Assembly (NCBI GenBank): GCA_029721435.1
Contig: CM056573.1
Coordinates: 125,575,447-125,639,446 of the forward strand
Source of the DNA: Gymnothorax reevesii
Taxonomy: Eukaryota; Chordata; Actinopteri; Anguilliformes; Muraenidae
Length of the DNA stretch: 64,000 nucleotides
Reading direction: 5' to 3'
The notes beneath the pieces are model-generated. The model worked only from the letters and a program-made list of their open reading frames with translations. It searched no databases and had not been told where the DNA came from. Both the position numbers and the translations under genes were made by a program. Positions 1 to 11,885 of the stretch are shown here, piece after piece; position 1 is the stretch's first letter, and every line of letters starts with the position of its first letter.

Positions 1-1
1 C

Positions 2-1682
2 ATTAGGAATTGCCATTCCTTTTCTAACATTTGTCGCCCATTGAATGTTATTTATTCTGCTGCTTCAAGTGAGATCCCAGAGATGGTTATCTGACTGGAT
101 GCACAGAAAGCATTTGATAGGGTTGAATGGCCGTATTTGTTTAGAACTTTGGAGAAATTTAGTTTTGGCTCTAACTTTGTTGCCTGGATAAAACTTCTTT
201 ACTCTTCGCCCAGAAGTTCTGTCATTACAAATGGACTAAATTCAGAACACTTCAATCTATATAGAGGAATTCGTCCAGGTTGTCCGTTAAGTCCGCTAAT
301 ATTTGCTTTAGCTATTGAACCTCTATTCATTGCCTCGAAAGTATCCCCTCACATTCAAGGAATCCATAGATGGGGTACAGAGCATAGAGTCTCGCTTTAC
401 GCGGACGATTTATTAGTTTACATATCTGACCCGTTGAAATCTGTCCCTGCATTAGTTGCCATCCTCAAGCGCTTTGAGGTATTCTCTGGATATAAACTAC
501 ATTTTTCAAAAGCGAATTCTTTCATTTGAAGCCGTCAACAACCGATACAGAAATACAACTGCCTTTTCACAACTGTAATTCAGAATTCAATTATCTGGGT
601 ATCAATATCACCCAAAAATGTGATAATCTATATGATAGGAACTTTTCCCCTCTAATCAATCAGATTAAATCAGATTTTGACAGATGGAAAACTCAAACCT
701 ATCTTTAATTGGCAGAGTTAATTCAATTAAGATGAATGTCTTACCGCGTTCTTATATTTGTTTCAGTGTTTACCTGTGTTCTTATCCAAACGTTTCTTTA
801 CAGTGCTGGATAGACATACCCTTGGTTTTTTATGGGGTAACAAACATCCAAGGATTAGTAAAAAATTAATACAAAGACATCAATCACAAGGTGGACTATC
901 TCCCCCTAACTTCAGATATTATTATTGGGCGGAAAATTTACAAAAAATAATATACTGGCTTAAATTCCCTCAAATAAGCTGGTGTCTAAATGAAGCTATA
1001 TCTTGTTCTCCCTCTTCTTTAGTAGCACTTAAAACTTCCAAATTACCTTTCTCCCCGAGACAACACTCAAGCAACCCTATAGTAATTACGATTTTGAAAA
1101 TTCTAGCACAGTTTCGTACAAATTTTGGCTTCATAAATATGTCCACTTTAGCTCCTATTCATGATAATTACCTTTTTCCTTCCATCTAAACTAGACTCTG
1201 CATTTTCCTTATGGCATAAAAACGGTCTCTCTAATAATGGGCAGTTATACATTGATGGGATATTTGGGACCTCCGGGGATGTATTTGAAAAATATAATAT
1301 TCCTCAATCCCATTTGTTCCGTTACTTTCAAGTACGACATTTTGCTAAATCAAATAATCCAAACATTCCAAACTTACCACAAAACTCAACATATGAGACC
1401 ATTGTGAAAATATTCCCAAATGTGAAAGGATTTATATCCCAAATATATAAAATCATGAGTTCAATTACAGAGACTAATATTGTTAAAATTAAAGCAGACT
1501 GGAAAAAAGAATTTGATAAACCCATATCAGACTCATTTTGGAATTGGGCCCTAATCAGGATTAATGGATGCTCATGTGCACGATTAAATCTAATACAATT
1601 CAAGGTACTACATCGCCTCCACTACTCTAACTCAAAACTTTCGAAAATATACCCTGATGTAGTAGATGTAACAGATGCTATA
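2..1682 (+). pseudogene. L1/Tx1 LINE ORF2 fragment (reverse transcriptase and connection region)
   Basis: This is the 3' two-thirds of a LINE ORF2 that starts before the window. Reverse-transcriptase motif A (LDAQKAFDRVEW) is read from base 95 and follows directly on an in-frame TGA at 92-94. The fingers/palm block has RGIRPGCPLSPLIFALAIEP, and the catalytic box LYADDLLVY has its YADD at 398-409. Downstream come YLGINI, the thumb-like IKSDFDRWK and the GRVNSIKMNVLPR block, then a long C-terminal region to about 1680. The frame breaks at about 529, 700, 860, 1185 and 1670, so it is dead. The family assignment to the L1/Tx1 clade rests on these motifs and on the C-terminal zinc motif found after the Tc1 insertion. 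The enzyme would copy its own RNA into DNA at a nicked target. Confidence 0.9.
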
Positions 1683-3294
1683 TAGCGCCCTCCATAATTA
1701 TTGGCACCCCTGGTTAAGGTGTGTTCTTCAGCTTCTAATAAATTCAGTTTTTTTCTAAATAATATAGGACTACAATGAAAAAAAGAGGAAAATCCAACCT
1801 TTAATTCAAGAGCATGTATTCAGTGCGGAAAAATTTAAGAAATTTAGAAATAAAATTAAGAAATAATTCTTTTACATCAAATCATGGGTGCCACAATTAT
1901 TAGCACCCCTGATACTTTGTACAACCCCCTTTTGCCAACAAAACAGTACCTAATATCCTATAATGTTTCACAAGATGTGAGAATACAGAAAGAGGGATCG
2001 TCCACCATTCCTCTTTGCACAATCTCTCTAAATCATCCAGTGACCTGGGTCCTCTCCTCTGCACTCTCATCTTCAGCTCACTCCACAGGTTTTCAATGGG
2101 GTTGTGGTCTGGGGACTGAGATGGCCATGGGAGGAGCTTGATTTTGTGTCTGGTGAGCCATTTCTGTGTAGATTTGGCCACATGTTTAGGGTCATTATCT
2201 TGCTGAAAGACCCAGTGACGACCCATCTTCAGCTTTCGGGCAGAGGCCACCAGATTTTGATTTAAAATGTCCAGTTATTTCAAAGCGTTCATGATGCCAT
2301 GCACCCAGGCAAGGTTCCCAGGGCCTCTGGAAGAGAAACAGGCCCACAGCATCACCGATCCTCCCCCATACTTCACAGTGGGCATGAGGTGCTTTTCTGC
2401 ATACTCATCTTTTGTGTTCCACCACTTGGAGTGTTTGTTGCTAAAAAGCTCTATCTTGACCAAAGCACACCGTCCGAGTTGAAGTCCCAGTACCACTAAG
2501 CGAACTCCAGACGTTTGCGTGTATGATTGTGAGTGAGAAAAGGTTTTTTCCGTGCATGCCTCCCAAATAGCTTGTTGGCATGTAGACAGCCCCTGATGGT
2601 GGTTTTGGAGACTTTATGACTCCAAGATGCTGCCATTTGTTGCAATTCTTAAACAGTGAGCTTTGGAGAACTTTTTATTTCTCTTACCATCCTCCTCATT
2701 GTGCGTGTGTGCGTGGTGGCAAAATAACCTTGTGTCCTCGTCCAGGCTTGTTTACCACTGTTCCAATTGTTTTAAACTTCTTAATGATTCCTCTGACAGT
2801 AGATATGGGCAGGTGCAGGTGAGTGGCTACTTTCTTGTAGCCATTGTCTGACTTGTGAAGGTTGACACACATCTGCCTTACTTGAATGGTGTGTTCCTTT
2901 GTCTTTCCCATGTTGAAGAGTGGATAACAGAAATGGCCTCTGTGTCACATCATATTTATACCCCAGGGAAACAGGAAGTAATGATTTACTAATTGAATGT
3001 CCCTAGATACTGTGATCAACTTTGTAAACTACTGTAGAAATGAAAGAAATACTTCAATTACATTTAATTCTGAGGAATTGTTACGGGTGCCAATTATTGT
3101 GGAACAGGTGATTTCATGAAAAATAATTATTTCTTAGTCAGGGATTTTTTCCCCCCTTAAAATTCACTTGAGTTGAAGGTTACATTTTTCTACAATTTTT
3201 AGTGTAAGAATATGCTTCTGCAATAAAAATTGAATTTATTTTAAGGCTTTTAACACATCTTAACCAGGGGTGCCAATAATTATGGAGGGCGCTG
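1683..3294 (-). mobile_element. Tc1-like DNA transposon inserted in the L1 ORF2
   Basis: The element is a 1612-bp cut-and-paste transposon with TA target duplications at 1681-1682 and 3295-3296. Its ends are inverted repeats beginning CAGCGCCCTCCATAATTATT at the right end (read inward); the left end has T in place of the first C. The inverted repeats are long, about 220 bp. Each holds a second inner copy of the GTGCCA..AATTATT..CACC motif, near 1889-1907 and 3086-3102, which is the IR/DR layout known from Sleeping Beauty-like elements. Removing it rejoins the LINE C-terminal region, so it is younger than the LINE insertion. Confidence 0.93.
1900..2911 (-). pseudogene. Tc1-type transposase, inactivated
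   Basis: The protein would bind the element's inverted repeats and catalyse excision and integration at TA. Reading on the minus strand, the N-terminal paired-like helix-turn-helix region (MGKTKEHTIQVRQMCVNL, then ISTVRGIIKKF) lies at 2911-2696. A middle part with GGGSVMLWACFSSRGPG lies at about 2496-2275. The C-terminal catalytic part at 2250-1900 contains WVFQQDNDPKH and SPDHNPIENLWSELK. The second Asp and the final Glu are separated by 34 residues, as expected for DD34E. The region that normally carries the first catalytic Asp (LWSDET) reads LWS followed at once by KIELF, so that Asp appears deleted. Several frame changes confirm a pseudogene. Confidence 0.92.
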
Positions 3295-3296
3295 TA

Positions 3297-3677
3297 ATTC
3301 GCCTGGAGATCTTACACATATGTTTTGGCTTTGCCCGCAATTAACTAACTACTGGGATACAATATTTAAAGTCCCCTCAGAGTCTCTCAATCTAAAACTT
3401 CAACCTAATTCATGGATGTGCATTTTTGGGGTTCAGGGTGACGAATGCCAAACTTTAAATACTCAGCATCAAAATATAATTTCTTTTTCAACTCTTTTAG
3501 CTCAACATAGAATATTATTGGATTGGAAATCTCCTAACCCCCCCAAGTGCCTCAACGTGGTTGACGGACGTAATTTTATTTTTAAAATCGAGGGGGCATA
3601 CTGAAAAATTTAAAACCACTTGGGGCCCAGTTATTCAGTACTTTGATAACTTGAAGACTCTTGTTTTAAGATCTTAA
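3297..3677 (+). pseudogene. L1/Tx1 ORF2 C-terminal end
   Basis: This continues the LINE ORF2 after the Tc1 insertion. The frame gives SPGDLTHMFWLCPQLTNYW. Joined with the bases just before the insertion it forms a C-x2-C-x8-H-x4-C zinc-type motif, typical of the L1/Tx1 C-terminus. The frame runs through EKFKTTWGPVIQYF to a TAA at 3675-3677, with one shift near 3600. It encodes no domain on its own and is recognised only as the tail of the element. Confidence 0.85.
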
Positions 3678-4020
3678 TATTTTATCTTTTTTTAATTTGG
3701 ATCTTCTTATTGTGATCTAACGCATTTATCTCTTTTTATTTCCTAATGTATTTTTATTGGTTTTTTTTATTATTATATTCCTTATTTTATCGTTGTAGTT
3801 TCCTCCTATATCTTTTTTTTTGTTTGTTCTTTGACTGACTTTCTATTGATCTTACAAAACGCACAAATTTATTGGTGTATCATACTGAGATGTTTAATAG
3901 TATAAGCAGTGTATCATGGGTTTCGGAGATGGGATTTGGTGGGAGAAGGATTTAAGGGGAGGAGGGTGTGGAAGGGAAAAAGAAAGGGGGGGAAAGTACT
4001 TTTCTTTTTTTTTCTTCTCT
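3678..4020 (+). other. Presumed 3' UTR of the L1/Tx1 element
   Basis: T-rich sequence follows the ORF2 stop. It is succeeded by a purine-rich stretch (about 3925-3995, runs of G and A) and a polypyrimidine run near 4001-4020. This is consistent with a LINE 3' UTR, but no clear tail or target duplication was found, so the end coordinate is approximate. Confidence 0.5.
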
Positions 4021-4183
4021 CTGGATTTTGTCAGATGTATAATTTTGTGTGAACATAAACCTCATTTGACGCAAACGTTTTATACTTGTTTGTAAGTAGG
4101 ATGATGGTGCAACGATGATGGTGCGCTACTTCTGAAAAGAGCTGCGGACCACTGCTGGTTGATACAAGGCGGGGAATAAACCC

Positions 4184-4216
4184 TATATGTTTATATAGGT
4201 TCTCTCTGTGTGGGAA
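4184..4216 (+). repeat. Terminal motif shared with the 5.3-5.6 kb repeat
   Basis: The stretch ATGTTTATATAGGTTCTCTC followed by TGTGTGGGAAT closely matches ATGTTCATATAGATTCTTTC followed by CATGTGGGAAT at 5548-5578, in the same orientation. The two copies suggest a short dispersed repeat family with a conserved 3' end. The family is not identified. Confidence 0.45.
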
Positions 4217-4791
4217 TTTAAGAATCCTTGTCATTTCATCCCTGTAGGAAAAAGTCTGGGATCTTTAGTTGCTAAACAAGCATCTCAGATAAAAGACAAG
4301 TGTCTGTTTATTAAAACTGTGAACAGAAATGTAGACTTTGTCTTCAAATTCATTAACCACAGTGAAATGCTCAAATTGATGCGGGGATGAAAATTACTTT
4401 TGAAAGGCATGTTCACTTGAGTAAATGTTCATCTGTGTACTTTTATTTTGATATTTTTGTTTTATTTTGCTACATTTAGACTAAGGACCTCTGAGCCATA
4501 TTCATCTAGAAACTACATTACAGACGATAGAAAACATTGAATTTGGTGGCTGTAACAGTGTGGTGTATAACCTTTCAGTGGATGTGTATGAGCTGTAATG
4601 ATGTGAATCCAGTTTAATATAATGTGATGAATCTGGCAGTGACTTAAACTTGAAAAAAATTCTTAATTGATGAAATAAACAAATCAAACCATTTTGTTTT
4701 TATACATTTCCTTCTCTTCCACTATACACAACTCAATCTTCAAAGAATGGAAATAAGTATGGCCAAGAAAGAATTGATGGCCTTGTTATTA

Positions 4792-5000
4792 TCCCCCGCC
4801 AACACAAAGTAGGAGGGGGATATAGGTTTGACGTCCATCCGTCCGTCCGTGCGTGTGTGTGTGTGCATCCGTTTGTCCGTCCGAGAGAAAGGGGACAACT
4901 TTTCTCAGAAACTATTACTGATAAGACTACCAAATTCGGTGTTAAGCTTCAGACCATAAAAGACTTGATGGAGTTCGAAAATAAGAAGCACACGATTGGC
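4792..5000. repeat. Dispersed repeat with CCCCCGCC...GGAGGGGGATAT hairpin and CCGT array
   Basis: The segment opens with CCCCCGCCAACACAAAGTAG followed by GAGGGGGATATAGG, a short G/C hairpin. A tandem CCGT array comes next at about 4835-4852, then TG repeats and a further CCGTCCG. I know similar hairpin-plus-CCGT modules as dispersed repeats in several aquatic animals. The match is from memory and the boundaries are approximate. Confidence 0.4.
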
Positions 5001-5329
5001 AGGGGATGTTGTAGACCATGTCGACTTGTTGTTAATGTTTCAGGAAAAAAATTTAACAAATAGTATTAGATATTTGTGTTGATATCATAGCTCTTTTTCT
5101 TCTCTCACTTGCCATAGTTAATAATGACTGGTTTACACATAACATGCCGTTGTCACATGTCAACATGTATTTAGGATCAAATGTGATTCCAATTTCACAT
5201 GTTCACGTGCAATTAATAAGTTATTGCATGAAATTCTTGTTATTTCTGCTAGGGACTTTGGACTGATATGCAGATATTACCTTGAGAATAAAAATATGAG
5301 CTGGGCATCATGTATGACAGTTGCAAAAG

Positions 5330-5578
5330 TAAGATATGAGCTTTTCAATAGGTATGACAAACAGAACCTGCCACTGGGTATATGAGCTATATAGGAGAAA
5401 TATAACTTGTATGTACATATAAGACCTATATGTGGAAATAAAGAAGCAATATTGGAGACCTATATGCCCTCTATAAGCACATATACGTACCTGAATTTGG
5501 CTTAAATGCGGCATATATGCTGCATATAGGTTTGCATGTATGCGCATATATGTTCATATAGATTCTTTCCATGTGGGA
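5330..5578. repeat. Degenerate ATATAGG-rich repeat
   Basis: Imperfectly spaced copies of CCTATATG, CATATAGG and related hexamers fill this stretch. It ends in the motif also seen at 4184-4216. The minus-strand open frame across it is an artefact of the repeat. Confidence 0.45.
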
Positions 5579-5689
5579 ATGTAGTAGAGTAAAAGTCCTG
5601 GTTAAAAAAAAACTCAAGTAAAGTACAAATTCTCAAAATAACTAAACCCTTTCAATTCATCGTAATGTTGCTTTTTTCCATGATGACGT

Positions 5690-5748
5690 CTTTTCACGGC
5701 GGTGATGGCTGAGGTGAAGGCCTGGCTGTAGGGCTCACGGTTCGCCAC
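5690..5748 (-). repeat. Possible hAT-type terminus
   Basis: Read on the minus strand, the sequence from 5748 inward begins GCAGTGGCGAACCGTGAGCC. CAGTGGCG-type ends are common in hAT elements. No partner end or 8-bp duplication was found, so this is a remnant at best. The same stretch could be mistaken for a 3' splice site plus exon. Confidence 0.3.
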
Positions 5749-6930
5749 TGCAAAAAAAGTAATACATTTCTGATATCACATTGGCATGGAATGTGTTGAT
5801 TTTATGTGTAATGTTTACCTCTAAATCTCCATCACCCTCATAAGATTAATGTTGTCCATTGTAAAAGCCTGAACATGCTTTGCCTATCCTATGGGGTTGG
5901 TTGTCTGCAAGTTTAGAATACAAAATGTCAAGTCAGTATCGGTTTTCATTATAGTTTCACGGACGAGGCTTGTTTCTTTTAAATTGCTTCAATTAAAATG
6001 TACAGCTAGTCTCTTGCAATATGTTCATTCCTTCAAAACTGTAAGTCAGTGATCCAGTACGCAGGACCCCTTTGTTACTAGTTGTGATGGTTATACTGGC
6101 ATCAGAATCAAGGCCATTTTGCTAATTTATTGTGATTTTAAATTCAAAAGCTTAAAGGAATGCAACATGAGAATATTGGTTTTTTTTTTGGTAGTTAAAG
6201 GTCAATATTTGTGTTCTTTACCAGTATTTTTTGTCTCAAAATGCCATCTGATAAAAGATTTTAAATTTTGATTTCATTTTATCTGATATTTAAATCAAAG
6301 GGACAAGCTGCAGGTCCAGGGAAACATAATTATGTTTTTTTTGGTAAAAAATATCAAAATTCAAATCGGCTGGAATAGCAGTGTTGGTCTTGTTACTGTA
6401 AATATGAAGTGATAAACACATAAGGCTCTAATTTCTTGGAGCAGCGCAGGGTGGCGCAGCCCACGCAGTGGTAATTTCGTGCAGGCGGCGTAGTAGGGGG
6501 AGGTGTCACATAGAGGGGGAGGTGTCACATATTCATCAAGCCGCAGTGACAATTTCACAGAAAAAGTTGAAGTTGCGGAGAAAACTCACCAGCTCCAACC
6601 TGGTTTACTTCCTGTGCAGTGGTAATTTGGCTGAATGGCGCACAGTTCGCACCCGTCACCAAAATCTCACAGGCAGGTTTCCAGAATGTCAGGCACATTT
6701 TAATGCAAGAAATAATTACAGCAACCACTATTTAATGTAACTATCTGAATAAGGACATAAATTATAGTATCTATATTGACTGTCCTGATATCAGTTTAAA
6801 GGCGGTTGGCACGCGTAATGGAAATTAGACCTGGCTTAATCAACGCAGCTGAATCTGTGATGCAAACTAACGACTTCACATCTTTCTAAGCCAATCACAT
6901 ATATTTTGCTTGCGTTCCATGCTCAGTAGA
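5749..6930. other. No gene seen
   Basis: AT-rich sequence without a convincing coding frame. At 6499-6531 an 18-bp block (AGGGGGAGGTGTCACATA) is duplicated almost exactly in tandem, within a moderately GC-rich stretch (6440-6700) that resembles a dispersed repeat I cannot name. Confidence 0.5.
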
Positions 6931-7565
6931 GCTGCTTGCATACTGGACGCGAAACAAATTTTTCACACGACTGATTAAAGTCAAAGTCAATGCAAAGATG
7001 CAAATACACGCGCCTGTTTATTCTACTGTTTTCTTCCGTTGAAGATAGACAACAGTCTTTATTTGGTCTCTCTTTTGAAAATTAGTCAGATGGATCAAAC
7101 AGCTTTATTTCCACACCAGAGATAAAATAGTGCTTGTAGTCAGTGACCAAATCCATTCCATGACCATAGACATTGTGAATTAAATATCGCATGCAGGATC
7201 AAGACTGTCCGAGGGGAAATGCTCCATGTCCGGCTGCCAGCATAAGGTAAAAGTATTGATATGAGAACAGATTTACAGCGAAATAAAGAATATAAATATA
7301 TCACCAACAAACAGAACATCCAAAAAAGATGGCCCGCAAATAAATAAATTGCAGTGTTCACTGGATGTTCTGTTTGTTGATATAATGTTTCATTTTTTAT
7401 TCTTTATTTCATTATCAATCTGTGCTAATTGTCCTCTTTTTTGGCTGTCAGACACAGAGTATTTTGCATTTAATGTTTGATAGGCATTGTACATTGTCCA
7501 GCGCCAATGTCGACTCACTTTAGTGAGCAGAGCTCAAACAGAAACATTGATTGAAATTCTCGGTA

Positions 7566-10185
7566 GGGGAGAGCCGCCTTGATTGTAATTTGTCACAATT
7601 GTAACGCGCACGTTTTCTCTTGATTGGCCAATGCGGTCGTGATGTCATCACATGAGCATGTGACGGAAACTGTAATGCAAGTGCACAGGAAGTTGAAAGT
7701 CTTTTCATCCATGCTGCAGGGAGATATCGCCAGAAAAGTTGAATTTCCACAAAGTAAGTAAAAATTCACTCTCACAGTATTTTTTTACGACAGATTTTTT
7801 TCTTTAATGTAACAGATCTAAAATCCGCTTGGGTGTCTGTATGTATATGTTAGTTATTAGTTTGAATCATTTTAACACATTTTGAGTGTTAGGTGCGTTC
7901 TGTAAACAACGCCAAATGAACAGTGCGCGGAGCGCCACAGTTGTGACACATTACATTTGAGACAGCAGCAGACAATTGCACGCACAGCTCAAATAATTTT
8001 GCTATTTGTTTGCTTTTTTGATTGTTTCACAGAATATCCCCAAAAAAATGCACATTTTAAAAAATGCACTAGATGCTGAACAGCACATATAATGTTCTTT
8101 GCACTGAGATGTAGGCTTAGGCCCGTATTCAGAAACGACACTCACACTAATTGAGTGCGAGTGAGTACTGAAACTTAGTTAGTGTCAGGTTATACTAAAT
8201 GAGTCAGAGGTTGTCCTAACCCTCATTTGCTTTCAGAGACCTCACTCACACAGAAAATAGTGTCTCTTTCCGAGTGAAGGTTGAGTACAGGGAACACCTC
8301 CCTTGAGCCGCACTAACGTGCGCCGGTATTTCTTTGTCATGGCTTTCAGGTGGTTACAAACTTTAGAAACTCTGAAAACTTAGAAACTTACTTACTAACC
8401 ACCTGGTTTCAGTGTTTACGAACTGCACTATTGTGCACTTGAGGTTAGCATTTGCGTACCCACCAGTAGCTACTGATGAACTGGCAATAGGGGAAGCTCA
8501 AAACCATCCCTTAGAAATAATGATTGAAAAAAGGTCATATCCAATCATTTAATAAAGTTTTATTTACTTGAACTCCAATAATCCAAAGGATTATCATGTG
8601 TCGCCAGTTCTACTTGTTAAGTTAGAATGAGCATCGATAATTACTGCCCTCTTTTCATTTCATTAAATTACCATTGCAGAAACTCTGAAAACTCTCAACG
8701 TTATCAGGTGTGGCCAGTTTTATATTATTACGCATATCTGTCTACTCTCACAAATTCGGATTTCTCTTACTTTTTTACTCATGGGTTGGAAAATTCTGCG
8801 CTCAGCGGCTCGTGGGGCGCGTGCGGATTGGTCTGCGAGGCTCATGTAGCTTTAAGTCACGAGAATCCATTCTTTTCTACGTTCTTAACCGCTGAATGTA
8901 GAAGGAAATATCCGGCGCGTTTCACAGCTTGTTGCTTCGTGAGCCTCGCGGGCTGTCCTGCACCTTTCGCAAGCCACTCGATCACAGAATTTATGAAGAC
9001 ATGCTGATATTTACGTCGTCATTTATGTGTGAAAGAAACGCCTCAATTTTGTGAAGCAATGTATAGAAACGCTATTAAAAATTCATTGCATTGTCGTTTT
9101 ATCAATTAGTCTGAGAAAATTTCGAATCAAGAAAAGTAAACTGCGACAGGCTTCGATCATTCAGCACTGAAGGGTGAGGTTTGAGCATCCCTTTGCAGCA
9201 GCCAACGCACTGCCTGTGGTACCCAGTGCCCACTACTGTCAGTTATGCTCGAGTGGCGTTTGTGAATATCAGCTGGCGAGGAGTGAGACCGCTCCCTCGG
9301 TTAGTGGTAGGTCTCTCTCTCTCTCACACTCCAGTCACATTTCAATCGTACTCACTATATGGTGAGTGGAGGTTGAGTGTGAGTGTCGTTTCTGAGTACA
9401 GGCCTAAGTCCTACCTTGAAATTTAATAAGCTAACCTATTTGGTTCTGTCTGTAGGCAAATGTTATTGCAGCCTATTTTGGATTTTTGCAATAAAGCTTT
9501 AAAATACCAATAGACTGTTGTTCTACAGCATAGACTGTAGAAAAAAAAAGTGATTTGGGGTGTTGCTACATAATTGACCCTGCAGGAGTACCAGTGCAGG
9601 TATGAATGGGACTTTTTCAAAACTTGTGTGTCATATTTGCCAATATTCTGTGTTCAGTCAGCTGTTATTCAATTATATTCTAAATCAAATTAGGGTTGTG
9701 TAACATTTTTAGGACTCCATCAGTTAAAGTTGCTAACTTTGTAGGCACAATCAATGCATTTTCCTATCAAGGTACTCGTACAAACGCTCCAACTGGTATA
9801 TGTGGTACGTTTTAATAATATACAATATTTTTGATAGGACATTCTTATCACATTATTGGTGTTAAAGAAATTTTAAGCAGTTGCCTGAATGAAATATAAT
9901 TGATTTGATCTGAAAACGATGAGTTTAATGCTACTTTTAAGCAGTGTTACAATTGTAACTCCTGCGGTTACAATTAAGACTCAAATACGCTACAGTTAGA
10001 ACTCCGGACAGTGTCTACTTTCAGTTATATTACTCGAGACCTGTTTTATCAATTGAAAAACTTAGTGGTTTATGATAGCAGACATGTGTTGGTGCTTTGC
10101 CTGAAAATATTACAAATGTAGATACAACAATCTCTTAGTAATAGAGTGAAAACTGAAAAATTTTACAAATATGGTGGCTCTCCCC
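7566..10185. mobile_element. Middle element of the nest, TA-flanked, GGGGAGAGCC ends
   Basis: The left end reads GGGGAGAGCCGCC from 7566 and is preceded by TA. The right end reads GGGGAGAGCCACC from 10185 on the minus strand and is also bounded by TA. Both ends are followed by an ATTGTAA-like motif, and the interior has more TTACAATTGTAA-type motifs (7594, 9948). TA duplication with short ends suggests a Tc1/mariner-related or similar non-autonomous element; the superfamily is inferred. Confidence 0.5.
8120..9404. mobile_element. Inner element of the nest, non-autonomous with about 30-bp inverted ends
   Basis: The left end reads GGCCCGTATTCAGAAACGAC followed by ACTCACACT. The right end, on the minus strand from 9404, reads GGCCTGTACTCAGAAACGAC followed by ACTCACACT. 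The similarity extends outward into GTAGG.CTTA on both sides. A 2-bp TA or 3-bp TTA/TAA target fits an ISL2EU or PIF/Harbinger affinity. The roughly 1.3 kb interior has only spurious frames. Confidence 0.65.
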
Positions 10186-10271
10186 TACTCATCTTGAAGA
10201 ACTGAGCCCTCTTATCAAAACTTTCACGCTCAATATCTAAAAGATTCAGTAGATTTGAAGAAATTAAATAC

Positions 10272-10375
10272 AATAATCGACCGTCGGACACAAAGTTATA
10301 TTGAAACTATCCGACTGTCGGACACAGAGATATATCAAAACCCTGTCTGACTTTCGGACACGTAGACACTGCCTT
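10272..10375 (+). repeat. Short tandem repeat with GTCGGACAC core, about 2.7 units
   Basis: Units near 10280, 10314 and 10350 share CGAC(C/T)GTCGGACACA or a close variant, spaced about 35 bp apart. They lie inside the outer nested element, just outside its middle insertion. Confidence 0.55.
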
Positions 10376-10428
10376 CAACGCAGCAACGCAATGCAAAAAA
10401 TTTGTTTCGCATCCAGTGTGCAAGCGGC

Positions 10429-11885
10429 TTAATACTACTATTATTGTCACTTAGGTTTTATCGTTTTTAGTGGGAGAAAGGAATACAGCCTGATTGCTAT
10501 GATCTTGTACTGAGTAAAGATCACATATTGAAAATAAATGTTGTTGTCCATGCATGTTAATAACAAAGTTTTAAGCAGCCACAGGGTGTAATAATAGGAA
10601 CACGCTATCCATCATTTCTCTTCCCAATGATGCAGGCAGAAGAAATAAATGAGCAACCGTTGTATTTCATTCCAATGATGTGACGTTGTTTTTGTTTTGA
10701 AATTCCATTCAAGATCGCTAATGGCAATAATTTGAGAATGCCTCGTATTTGTAATGCTTCATATAGACGTACGCGGTGCTGAAAACATGCCTGAAGGAGC
10801 AAACTTACAAACAACATTAACGCATCATGCAAATAGGACAGAGGCTTCTTTATTTCAACACTTTAAAGATGAGGAGAGGAGCTCATTTTATTGGTGAAGA
10901 GTTGACTCGGCTGTGTTAAACCCACTTTTCTCCTCCCTCTTTGCCACTTGCGGAAGGAGGGACAGAGGCGGGACAGAGGAGTATTTGCGCCAGGCTACGC
11001 CGATATTGCAACATACGCCTGGACACACCCCGTTGGCGCGGTGCTCCCACTATTCGCGGCGCCTTCACTGCGCCTGTGCCTGGTCTACGAATTTAGAGCC
11101 CATAGTGACACTACCGTACTCTAATAATTTTGCAGCCTAAGCATGTTTTAGACTGTTATTGATGGTGTCCAACTATGATCCTCCAACATAAACCATCCTT
11201 TTTTCCTGGAGCAAAATTTTTTAAAATTGCAGCACAATTTCAGTTGTAATGATGTCATCAATAGTGCAGATGTCCAGACTATATATTTTTTTTCCAGAAA
11301 GTTTTGAGTTTTTTTCAATATTTTTCAAACCTTTAATATTCAGCTCCTTAAAATGAGGAGCTGTGTCAAGTTCAAGATAACTTGTGCATCTATTAGATGT
11401 ATGTCTTCTTTTATTTGCTTTGCATCATTTTCGTTGCCTAATCCCGACTGTGGTCTCGTTCCATAGTTCCCCTTTTACATGTGACATGTATTTATACATC
11501 CTCCTTTATCTTATTCCCTACGGAATACTTTTATATAAAATTGTCGCGTTTGTACAGAATACTTTTCCCAAAAATTACACAATATAAAGTATTGAAGTAC
11601 AGGTGGCCCATGATCGCGATCGTCAACTGATTTCATGTTTTGATCGGACTGCGAATGGTCATCCACACCGCTGGCAATGGCTTACCATAGGAAATGGTTG
11701 AATTCACCGTGCCGTTGGCAGCGGTTTGCTGCAAGATATGAGTGAAGGTGCAAATTGATGGATTGTAATTCCCTTTCTGTGCATAAACCTAGCCGGTATA
11801 TTAGCCACTTGAAATCTTTGTTTTTTGAGGGTAAAACGTAGCCATTGAACGTAATTTACAGAAGCGATCTTTCTTATTTAGTTAA
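10429..11885. other. No gene seen
   Basis: Mostly AT-rich. A GC-richer patch at 10950-11100 holds several GGCGC motifs but no convincing frame or RNA fold. No splice-bounded exon could be supported. Confidence 0.5.

Larger units (their letters stand above)
6931..10428. mobile_element. Outer element of a three-level nest (inverted ends)
   Basis: The left end, read inward from 6931, is GCTGCTTGCATACTGGACGC followed by GAAACAAATTTTT. The right end, read inward from 10428 on the minus strand, is GCCGCTTGCACACTGGATGC followed by GAAACAAATTTTT. Only three of about 33 positions differ. No transposase is recognisable inside, so it would be non-autonomous. The superfamily is not determined and no clear target duplication was found. 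Confidence 0.55.

Noticed and set aside
5650..5748. Minus-strand exon with TTTTTTTGCAG acceptor
   Set aside because: The sequence after the acceptor matches a hAT-type CAGTGGCGAACCG end better than a protein exon.
8627..9007. 126-codon frame inside the inner nested element
   Set aside because: No recognisable domain, and the element looks non-autonomous.
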